Of a stretch of 64,000 nt of DNA, positions 39,809 through 46,897 are shown in pieces; position 1 is the first letter of the stretch; the number at the start of each line of letters is the position of its first letter. Position numbers and translations under genes: made by a program. Source of the DNA: Chloroflexota bacterium (GTDB lineage Bacteria; Chloroflexota; Dehalococcoidia; Tepidiformales; Tepidiformaceae). The notes beneath the pieces are model-generated. The model was given only the letters and a program-made list of their open reading frames with translations, was not told the DNA's origin and searched no databases. The DNA is taken from contig JAPPAK010000008.1 in the NCBI GenBank assembly GCA_026705605.1, forward strand, positions 166,725-230,724. The letters run 5' to 3'.

Positions 39809-40558
39809 CTAGAGCGCGAACTCCTTTGGCGCGGCGACCTCGTCGCCGGTGTTGAGGGCCATGATGAGCTCCTCGAACGCCTGCTGGGCCTGCATCGCCT
39901 CGCGACGCTTGGAATCGTTGCCCTCGGTGAGCCGCGGCACCCAGTAGTTCCCGACCTCGACGTGCATGACCTCATCCGCGTGGTTGAAGTCGAACGCCGT
40001 CTCCCAGTCGGGGTCGCCGATGTTGCGCCCCATGTCGATGAGGGCGGTGAAGAGATTCATGGCCAGGCCCTCGCCGCCGCGATGAACCGAGGCCATGCTG
40101 TTGATCATGTCGAGGGCGGCGCCGGGGTTGGAGTTGCCGCTGGAGCTGCTGAGGCCCTCGCCGGCCATGTAGCCGTCGACGAAGTCGCCTAGCGTGCAGC
40201 CGTTCTTGGCCATCTGCTCGAGGACGATCTCGGTGTGGCGGCACTCGTCCCAGGTGAGGCGCGCATTGACCAGGGCGAGCTCCCAGGGCAGCTGGTCAAC
40301 GCCCTCCTTCGTGGCGAGCACATAGCGGCGGCCGAAGGCCTCGGAGCCGCCGATCTCGCCGCCGTACATGGAGTGCAGGAGCACCTTCACGGGAAGCTTC
40401 TCGGGGTCGCGCAGGAGGATGGAGGGCATATCGATGCCCTGCTCGCGCCAGTTCGAGCGCTCGCTCACGGGAAGGTAGCGGTGGGGCGGATCACGCCGGA
40501 TCTGGTCGGGCGCGGGATCCTTGTAGAAGGGTCGCTCCGTCGTCGCCTCTGCGGTCAT
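39809..40558 (-). CDS. four-helix diiron protein, paralogue A
   Basis: 249 residues from ATG 40558 ('ccaggaggcgacc' upstream). Same arrangement as paralogue B: E68/E73, E105-C-R-H108, E163 and E196-V-M-H199, so the diiron site is complete. The two copies differ mainly in a loop near residue 133-150, where this one has a Gly/Ser/Asn-rich insert (GEGLSSSSGNSNPG). The retained metal ligands in both copies suggest two active sites, not an active and an inactive subunit. It follows the SnoaL-like gene after 73 bp. The chemistry could be hydroxylation, epoxidation, aldehyde deformylation or peroxide reduction. Confidence 0.8.
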   Translation of the reverse strand: MTAEATTERPFYKDPAPDQIRRDPPHRYLPVSERSNWREQGIDMPSILLRDPEKLPVKVLLHSMYGGEIGGSEAFGRRYVLATKEGVDQLPWELALVNARLTWDECRHTEIVLEQMAKNGCTLGDFVDGYMAGEGLSSSSGNSNPGAALDMINSMASVHRGGEGLAMNLFTALIDMGRNIGDPDWETAFDFNHADEVMHVEVGNYWVPRLTEGNDSKRREAMQAQQAFEELIMALNTGDEVAAPKEFAL

Positions 40559-40631
40559 GGTCGCCTCCTGGATTCCGTCCGGCCCACACCGGGCCATTCT
40601 CGGGAATGATAGCGCCTCCCGGCCCCGCTGG

Positions 40632-41189
40632 TTAGCCCACGATCTCGCGCAGGCGGTAGATGAGGTCGCTGCGATCGCCGCGCCCCACCTGGGTGAAATT
40701 GGCCGACATCGTGGCGTTGTCGTCGAGCACGGGGTCGATGCGGCTCCAGGAGTGGACGACGGTCCGGTGCAGGATGAGCCAGGGGCCGCCGTCGCGGCGT
40801 TCGAATACATCGACATAACGCCCGCCCCAGGTGAAGTCCGTGGCGACGCCGTCATCCCCGGCGGGGATGCGGTGGTAGGCGACGTGGTAGGTCTCGGAGT
40901 AGGCGCGGTCGCCGTCGACCTCGATGTGGGAGTTGCCGAGGAAGTGCTCGGTGCACGTGAGGTTCGAGAGGCCGACCATCACGTGCTCGGCGAATTCGAA
41001 GGCGTTTCCCTTGAAGGTGCCGTGGTCGTCGTAGGCGTCCGGGTGGTAGGCGGACTTCACGAGGTCGGGATCGAGCAAGTCGATGCCGCGCGAGTAGCGC
41101 ATCAGGGCATCGCGGATCTCCTGCTTCGCGAGCAGCTCGTCGATCGCGGCCTCGCGGTTGGTCTGGGTTCGGGGTTCGGTTGCCGTCAT
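40632..41189 (-). CDS. SnoaL-like (NTF2-fold) protein, first gene of the diiron operon
   Basis: 185 residues from ATG 41189 (GGAGG upstream). Contains KQEIRDALMRYSRGIDLLD, YHPDAYDDHG, HFLGNSHIEV and GGRYVDVFERRDGG, the same order as the SnoaL protein at 10421-11077; the two are about 40% alike by eye. Such folds bind hydrophobic acids and include ketosteroid isomerase, polyketide cyclases and dioxygenase beta subunits. As first gene of the diiron operon it may bind or process that system's substrate. It is divergent from the DUF3500 gene. Confidence 0.8.
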   Translation of the reverse strand: MTATEPRTQTNREAAIDELLAKQEIRDALMRYSRGIDLLDPDLVKSAYHPDAYDDHGTFKGNAFEFAEHVMVGLSNLTCTEHFLGNSHIEVDGDRAYSETYHVAYHRIPAGDDGVATDFTWGGRYVDVFERRDGGPWLILHRTVVHSWSRIDPVLDDNATMSANFTQVGRGDRSDLIYRLREIVG

Positions 41190-41281
41190 CGCTGGCCTCC
41201 GCGCGCAGCAGGCGCGACGGCATTCTAGCCCGTGCCCGGCCCCGCCATCGGCGGCAGCGCGGGAGGCGTATCCTTCCGGCC

Positions 41282-42409
41282 ATGCCCGCGACGAAAGCCC
41301 CGGAGACCGCAGGACGCATGGCGGACGCCGCACGCGACTTTCTCGCGTCGCTCGATCCTGAGCAGCGGGAACGCGCCGTGCGACCGCTCCTGGACGATGA
41401 GGAGCGGCGCCACTGGAACTACGCGCCGATGAAGCGCGAGGGTCTGCCGCTGCTGGCGATGACGCCGGGACAGCAGCAGGCCGCGAACCGGCTGGCGGCG
41501 ACAGGCCTGAGCCGGTCCGGGTACGTGACGGCGGCGGTGGTCATGGGGCTGGAGAACATCCTCGACGCGGTGGAGGCGTGGAGCGGGGGGCGCATAGGGG
41601 TGGATGTGGGGTCCGAGCGCTGGCGCGACCCACAGCTCTACTTCGTGACCATTTTCGGGGACCCCGACGAGGAGACGTGGGGCTGGCGCTTCGAGGGGCA
41701 CCACGTCTCCATCCACTACACGATCGAGGAAGGCGCCATCATCGCCCCCAACCCGACCTTCCTCGGGGCGAACCCGGCGGAGGCGCCGTTCGGCGGCGCC
41801 GGCACGCTGCGGCCGCTCGCCGCCGAGGAGGACCTGGCCCGCGAGCTGCTGCACGCGCTCGACGGGGAGCAGCGGGAAGCCGCGCTCATCTCGACGGCGG
41901 CCCCGCCCGACATCGTGCAGTCGAACCGGCCGCGGGTGGAAGACGGGGCGCTGCCCGTCCCGACGCGCCGCCTGATGGGCCTTCCAGACGACCCGGCCTG
42001 GGACGAACGCTGGCGCGCCGAGCGCTCGGGGCTCGGGTTCGGGCCCGAGCAGGAGGAGGCCGTGCGCTACTCCGTGACGCCGAGCGGTCTGGTGGCGGGG
42101 GCCCTGCGGGGTCCGCAGCGCGAGATGCTGGAGGAGTTGGTGGCCCTCTACGTAGACCGGCTGCCCGACGAGCTGGCGGAGAGCCAGCGGGAGGCGCTGG
42201 AGGCGGGCGCGCTCGCCGGCATGCACTTCGCCTGGGCGGGCGGGGCGGAGAAGGGCGAGCCGCACTACTACCGGCTGCAGGGGCCGCGCTTCCTGGTCGA
42301 GTACGACTGCACGCAGAACGACGCCAACCACATCCACGCGGTCTGGCGCGACCCTGAGGGCGACTTCGGGGAAGATCTCCTCGCGCGGCACTACGGCGAG
42401 CACCACTGA
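41282..42409 (+). CDS. DUF3500-domain protein
   Basis: 375 residues from ATG 41282. It has WNYAPMKREGLPLLAMTPGQQ, then GVDVGSERWRDPQLYFVTIFGDPDEETWGWRFEGHHVSIHYTI near residues 100-145, and a C-terminal GEPHYYRLQGPRFLVEYDCTQNDANHIHAVWRDPEGDFGEDLL, all marks of DUF3500. The HHVSIHY and NHIH histidines could bind a metal. The family is common in Bacteria and fungi without a settled function. It lies 31 bp before a ketopantoate-reductase-like gene, so both are probably transcribed together. Confidence 0.87.
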   Translation: MPATKAPETAGRMADAARDFLASLDPEQRERAVRPLLDDEERRHWNYAPMKREGLPLLAMTPGQQQAANRLAATGLSRSGYVTAAVVMGLENILDAVEAWSGGRIGVDVGSERWRDPQLYFVTIFGDPDEETWGWRFEGHHVSIHYTIEEGAIIAPNPTFLGANPAEAPFGGAGTLRPLAAEEDLARELLHALDGEQREAALISTAAPPDIVQSNRPRVEDGALPVPTRRLMGLPDDPAWDERWRAERSGLGFGPEQEEAVRYSVTPSGLVAGALRGPQREMLEELVALYVDRLPDELAESQREALEAGALAGMHFAWAGGAEKGEPHYYRLQGPRFLVEYDCTQNDANHIHAVWRDPEGDFGEDLLARHYGEHH

Positions 42410-42440
42410 GGGACGCCGCCGCCGGCGGGGAGGCCTGAGC

Positions 42441-43406
42441 TTGCGCTACGTCATCTACGGCGCCGGGGCGATCGGCGGGGTCATCGGGGCACGGCTGCAC
42501 CTCACCGGCCACGATGTCGCCCTCATCGCGAGGGGCGCCCACTTGGAGGCGCTGCGCGAGAACGGGCTCACGTTCGTGAGCGCGGAGGGGACGGAAACGC
42601 TCCCGATCCCCGCGGCCGGGTCGCCCGCGGAGCTCGACCTGACCGACGAGGATGTCGTCATCCTCGCGATGAAGTCGCAGGACACGGTGGCGGCCCTGGA
42701 CGCGCTCTTCGCGAGCGCGCCCCCATCGATCACGGTGGTGTCGGCGCAGAACGGGGTCGTCAACGAACGCATGGCGCTGCGGCGCTTCCCGAACGTGTAC
42801 GGCCAGCTCGTCATCCTTCCGGGGACGCACCTTGAGCCGGGAACGGTCATCTCCAGCGCGAGCCCCGTCTACGGCGTGCTCGACCTCGGGCGCTACCCGA
42901 ACGGCAGCGACGAGCGGGCGGCCGGGATCGCGAGCGACCTGACGGAGGCCGGTTTTAGCGCCGTCGCCTGCGACGGCATCATGCCGTGGAAGTACGCGAA
43001 GCTGCTGCGGAACCTGGCGAACTCGACGCAGGCGATCCTGGGTCTCGAGGAGCGGGCCGAAGGCTTGATGGCGCGGGCGCACGAGGAGGCGCTGGCGTGT
43101 TTCGAGGCGGCCGGCATCGAGCTCGTGGGCGATGACGAGTTCCGCGAACGCTTCGAGGTGCTCAACCGCATCTTCTCTGGGAGTCCGGCGGCGCGCGCCG
43201 GGAACTCCTCGTGGCAGAGCCTCACGCGCGGCTCCATGACGATCGAGGCCGCCTACCTGAATGGCGAGATCGCCCTTCTGGGACGGTTGCACGGCGTACC
43301 CACGCCGGTGAACGCGCTCCTGCAGGAAGTTGGAGCGGAGGTGGCGGCATCGGGAAGGGGCCCGGGCGCGTACACGCTCGCGGATCTCGAAGCGCGGCTG
43401 GACTAG
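42441..43406 (+). CDS. ketopantoate reductase family protein (2-dehydropantoate 2-reductase-like)
   Basis: 321 residues from a TTG preceded by 'ggggaggcc'. N-terminal Rossmann start RYVIYGAGAIGGVIGARL, then ARGAHLEALRENGL, LAMKSQDT, VSAQNGVVNE, PGTHLEPG and, in the C-terminal helical domain, MPWKYAKLLRNLANSTQAIL with the catalytic Lys (K194 in E. coli PanE numbering is K-x-x-x-N here). The panE reaction reduces ketopantoate with NADPH. The setting has no other pantothenate gene, so a different ketoacid substrate is quite possible. Its stop overlaps that of the convergent serine hydrolase. Confidence 0.82.
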   Translation: MRYVIYGAGAIGGVIGARLHLTGHDVALIARGAHLEALRENGLTFVSAEGTETLPIPAAGSPAELDLTDEDVVILAMKSQDTVAALDALFASAPPSITVVSAQNGVVNERMALRRFPNVYGQLVILPGTHLEPGTVISSASPVYGVLDLGRYPNGSDERAAGIASDLTEAGFSAVACDGIMPWKYAKLLRNLANSTQAILGLEERAEGLMARAHEEALACFEAAGIELVGDDEFRERFEVLNRIFSGSPAARAGNSSWQSLTRGSMTIEAAYLNGEIALLGRLHGVPTPVNALLQEVGAEVAASGRGPGAYTLADLEARLD

Positions 43407-44545
43407 CGGTCGCCCTCTACTTCACCGACGACAAAATCGCGCACGAGCGGGAAGACGGCCCGTCGCTTGGGCTCGAGGATGTCCTCTTCCCAGGTCTCAA
43501 GCAGGAAGGCGAACGTGAAGCCCATGCTCGAGCCGTCTTCCGGCATCACGTAGCCGGCCGAGACGAAAATGTCCGGTTCTTCATCTTCTTCGGGCGTCCA
43601 ATAGCCGGCCTTCTGTCCGTACCGGTACCCCTCCACGCCGAAGTCGGCAGGGAACGCCTCTTTGCCTTCCGGCAGCACCACCTCGGAGGCGAGTTGCAGG
43701 AGGTGAGCGGTCCAGCGCTCGTCGAGCTGCTCGCCCCGCACGATCGAGGCCCAGAAGAGCGCGAGCTCGTGCGGGGTGAACCGCGCCCACCGCCACCGCC
43801 ACTCCGGGTACCACCTTGCGGAGACGCCCGCCCGCGCCATCACCTCCCCCACCTGCTCCGGCGTAATCAGCTCCGCGATCTCGTCGGTCTGCTTGTCGAG
43901 GGAGTGGTGCAGGACGAGCTCGACCTGCTCCTCGATGAGCTCGAACTCGAGGAGGCCGTCCTGCACCGCCCGGAGTCCCGCGGTGAGGATGACGACCTTG
44001 CCGGCGGAGGCGGGGTACTGGACGTGCTGGGGGCGCACGACGATGGAGGAGCCGCAGTCGAGGTCGATGAGGGCCAGCCCCCAGATGCCCTCGTAGTCGG
44101 TCATGACCGCTTCGATCTCGTCGATGAGCATGGCGGCCCGTCCGGCCACTGTCGTGCAGCGGGAGGGGCGGCCGTTCGTCGTTTCGGTGGAGGTGGCTGC
44201 GCTCGCGGTGGCGGTGGAGACAACGGTGGCCGTCGGCGTGGCTGTTTGGGTAGCAGAAGCCGTGGGCGTCGTCGTCGGCGAGGGGCTCGGGGTCGGGGAT
44301 GCGGTGGCGGTGGGGGGAGAGGTCGGCGTAGCGGCGGACGTGGGGTCAGGCGAGGGGGTGGGACAAGGGGATGGCGTGGCGGTGTCGGGGTCGGGGGGAG
44401 CCGGGGTCGAGGCGGGGGGCTCGGGAGGTTCGGCAGGCTCCGAGGCCGGCGTGGACGAGCCGTCCTCGACCACGAAAAACAGCACGACCGCAAGTCCCGC
44501 GACGAACGCCAGGATGACCGTGAAGACCCACCGGCTCGGGCGCAT
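43403..44545 (-). CDS. serine hydrolase (class A beta-lactamase-like), membrane-anchored
   Basis: 380 residues. An N-terminal membrane helix (about 8-27), a low-complexity Pro/Thr/Ser/Ala linker of roughly 95 residues (30-125), then a beta-lactamase/transpeptidase-like domain. S180-A-G-K183 is the SxxK active site; a KAG triad (QKAGYW) sits where family members have KTG. The usual SDN-type motif is not obvious. GIWGLALIDLDCGSSIVV and FADFGV-like strands fit the fold. Serine hydrolases of this class act as D-alanyl-D-alanine peptidases or beta-lactamases; the long linker suggests reach into the cell wall. Confidence 0.72.
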   Translation of the reverse strand: MRPSRWVFTVILAFVAGLAVVLFFVVEDGSSTPASEPAEPPEPPASTPAPPDPDTATPSPCPTPSPDPTSAATPTSPPTATASPTPSPSPTTTPTASATQTATPTATVVSTATASAATSTETTNGRPSRCTTVAGRAAMLIDEIEAVMTDYEGIWGLALIDLDCGSSIVVRPQHVQYPASAGKVVILTAGLRAVQDGLLEFELIEEQVELVLHHSLDKQTDEIAELITPEQVGEVMARAGVSARWYPEWRWRWARFTPHELALFWASIVRGEQLDERWTAHLLQLASEVVLPEGKEAFPADFGVEGYRYGQKAGYWTPEEDEEPDIFVSAGYVMPEDGSSMGFTFAFLLETWEEDILEPKRRAVFPLVRDFVVGEVEGDR

Positions 44546-44656
44546 CCGTCCACTGTAGCCGCATCACCGGCAGGGCCAAGATCGCGCTGTCTTGTGGGAA
44601 CCCTCCAGAGGCGGCATAGTCGCGCCGCCGGGCGGTTGGCCCGCAAGGGGAGAGCG

Positions 44657-45484
44657 ATGGCTGGACTGAATCTCACGGGAATCGAGGGCAAGGTGGCGGT
44701 GGTCACGGGCGCGGGCCGCATGAAGAGCATCGGCCGCAGCATCGCTGTCGAGATGGCGAAGGCCGGGGCCGATGTGGTTATCACCGGCACGGGGCGTCCC
44801 CCGGAGCGCTATCCCGACGACGAGAAGGCCGCGGGTTGGCGCGATATCGCCTCCGTGGCGGAGGAGATCCAGGCGGAGGGCCGCCGCGCCCTGCCTCTCG
44901 TGAGCGACTCGGGGGACGAGAACTCCGTGCAAGAGCTCCTCGACGCCACGCTAGCGGAGTTCGGGCGCGTCGACTTCGTCGTGAACAACGCCGGGGCGGC
45001 GCGTGGCCTCGACCGTGTGCCGGTCGTCGACATGCCCATCGACGCCTGGGACACGGTCATCCGGGTCAACCTGCGTGGTCCGTTCCTGATGTCGAAGATC
45101 TTCGGCCAGCAGCTCATCGACGCGGGGAACGGTGGCGTGATCATCAACATCTCCTCGATCGCGGGGAAGGTGCTCGGTCCGAACATGGCCGCATACGTTG
45201 CCAGCAAGGCCGGCCTGCAGGGAATGACCGGCGGGATGGCGCGGGAGATTGGGAAGCACGGCGTGCGCGTCAACGCCATCTGCCCCGGCCTTGTCGACAC
45301 CTCGCGCATGGCCGACGTTTTCGACGACCCCGACTTTGCCGCGCGCGCCTCGATGATCCCGATCGGGCGCGCGGGCCTCGGCGAGGACATCGGCTGGGCG
45401 ACCGTCTACCTGTGCAGCGACCAGGGGTCGTGGATTACCGGCCAGTCGATCAACGTCTGCGGGGGCAACGCGGTCGCGCATTGA
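44657..45484 (+). CDS. SDR-family oxidoreductase
   Basis: 275 residues from ATG 44657 ('aaggggagagcg'). Rossmann start KVAVVTGAGRMKSIGRSIAVEMA (the loop is longer than classical TGxxxGxG), NNAGAARG, catalytic NISSIAG and YVASK, then VNAICPGLVDTSRMADVF. It lacks a Zn or Fe-S site and is probably cytosolic. 'GQSINVCGGNAVAH' is the usual SDR C-terminal strand. The TTGA overlap at 45481-45484 couples it to a PIN-domain gene. It is divergent from the serine hydrolase at 44545. Only weakly similar to the SDR at 3480. Confidence 0.88.
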   Translation: MAGLNLTGIEGKVAVVTGAGRMKSIGRSIAVEMAKAGADVVITGTGRPPERYPDDEKAAGWRDIASVAEEIQAEGRRALPLVSDSGDENSVQELLDATLAEFGRVDFVVNNAGAARGLDRVPVVDMPIDAWDTVIRVNLRGPFLMSKIFGQQLIDAGNGGVIINISSIAGKVLGPNMAAYVASKAGLQGMTGGMAREIGKHGVRVNAICPGLVDTSRMADVFDDPDFAARASMIPIGRAGLGEDIGWATVYLCSDQGSWITGQSINVCGGNAVAH

Positions 45485-45924
45485 CGGGCGAACGCAAACC
45501 GCTGCGGGCGATCGTCGACACCAACCTGCTGGTCGGGGCGCTGGCGCGGCCCGATGGGTCGGCGGCGCGCATCCTCGATCACTGGCGGGCGGGCGACTTC
45601 GAGCACGTCGCCTCGCAGGCGACGCTGCGGGAGGCTGAGCTGGTGGTGGGGGCACGTTGGGTGGCGCGCATCGCCGATAGCCGCGCGCGCGACGCGCTTC
45701 TCGCGGAGCTTCGCGAGCACTCGGTGCTTGTTGAAGCGCCGGTGCTCGATGAGCTCACGCTCAAGGACGCGGGCGACCGTCGCCTGGTAGAGGCGGCGCA
45801 CGCTGGCGGCGCGTCCTACCTGGTGACCGCCGATCGCGAGGTGCTCCTGGCGCGCGGCTACGGCGCCGTCCAGTTCGTGACGGCCGGGGAGTTCCTGCGG
45901 GCACTTACTGCCCGCGCCGGTTGA
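45481..45924 (+). CDS. PIN-domain protein coupled to the SDR gene
   Basis: 147 residues from a TTG that overlaps the SDR stop (TTGA). It starts AIVDTNLLVGALARPDGSAARIL with the first PIN Asp, then SQATLREAELVVGARW (Glu) and KDAGDRRLVEAAHAGGASYLVTADREVL (two Asp), the standard four-acid nuclease centre of COG1569-type PIN proteins. Most such proteins are VapC-like toxins, but no antitoxin gene is next to it. Translation depends on reading through from the SDR, which is unusual for a toxin gene. The role is uncertain. Confidence 0.78.
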   Translation: MTGERKPLRAIVDTNLLVGALARPDGSAARILDHWRAGDFEHVASQATLREAELVVGARWVARIADSRARDALLAELREHSVLVEAPVLDELTLKDAGDRRLVEAAHAGGASYLVTADREVLLARGYGAVQFVTAGEFLRALTARAG

Positions 45925-45973
45925 CGCGTCCCGCGGGCGCTCCTACGGTTCGCGGACCCGAGGAGGCGGACCG

Positions 45974-46897
45974 ATGACACTGAACCCGCAGGCGAAATTC
46001 CTTCTTGATCAGATGGCGGCGATGGGCATGCCACCGATCCACGAGCAGGAACCCGAGGCCGTGCGTGAGGCGAACCGCCTGCCACCGGCGGTCCCGGGCG
46101 CGACGATGGCCAACGTCGAGGACCGCAACATCCCCGGTCCCGCGGGCGACATCCCCGTGCGCATCTACCGCCCGACCGACGCCGGCGACCACTCCCTGCT
46201 GGTCTGGTACCACGGTGGCGGCTGGGTCATCGGCGACCTCGACGGCGCCGACGTGACCTGCCGTGAGCTGGCGGCGAAGAGCGGCTCGGTCGTCGTCTCG
46301 GTCGACTACCGCCTCGCCCCCGAGCATCGCTACCCGGCCGCGCACGAGGACTGCTACGCGGCGACGGTCTGGGCGGCGGAGAACGCTGCCGACCTTGGGG
46401 CCGACGCGAGCAAGCTCGCAGTCGGCGGCGACTCGGCGGGCGGCAACCTCGCGGCGGTGGTCTCGCTGAGGGCGCGCGACGAGGACGGCCCAGCGATCAG
46501 CTTCCAGCTGCTCGTCTACCCAGTGACCGACCACAGCTACGAGACCGCCTCCTACAGCGACAACGCGGACGGCTACCTGCTGACGCGCGATGGCATGGAG
46601 TGGTTCTGGAACCACTACCTCGGACCGGACGGCGACGGCTCGCACCCCCACGCCTCGCCGCTGCGCGCCGAGGACCTGTCAGGGCTTCCCCCGGCACACG
46701 TCATCACGGCCGAGTACGACCCGCTCCGGGACGAGGGCGAGGCGTACGCGAAGCGCCTGCAGGAAGCCGGCGTGGCCGTCACCCAGACGCGCTACGCCGG
46801 CCAGATCCACGCCTTCTACGGCATGCACGGCGTCCTCGACGACGCCACGAACGCGGCCGACGAGTCGGCCGAAAAGCTGAAGGCGGCGCTGGCCTAG
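45974..46897 (+). CDS. HSL-family alpha/beta hydrolase (esterase/lipase)
   Basis: 307 residues. Oxyanion motif YHGGGWVIGDL (hormone-sensitive-lipase family HGGG), nucleophile elbow GDSAGG, SVDYRLAPEHRYPAAHEDCYAA, a probable acid in EYDPLRDEGEAYAKRL and a catalytic His in GQIHAFYG. The family hydrolyses short-chain esters, often acyl-phenols. N-terminal cap: TLNPQAKFLLDQMAAMGMPPIHEQ. It ends in a 4-bp overlap with the convergent thrS stop. It stands alone after the SDR-PIN pair. Confidence 0.93.
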   Translation: MTLNPQAKFLLDQMAAMGMPPIHEQEPEAVREANRLPPAVPGATMANVEDRNIPGPAGDIPVRIYRPTDAGDHSLLVWYHGGGWVIGDLDGADVTCRELAAKSGSVVVSVDYRLAPEHRYPAAHEDCYAATVWAAENAADLGADASKLAVGGDSAGGNLAAVVSLRARDEDGPAISFQLLVYPVTDHSYETASYSDNADGYLLTRDGMEWFWNHYLGPDGDGSHPHASPLRAEDLSGLPPAHVITAEYDPLRDEGEAYAKRLQEAGVAVTQTRYAGQIHAFYGMHGVLDDATNAADESAEKLKAALA

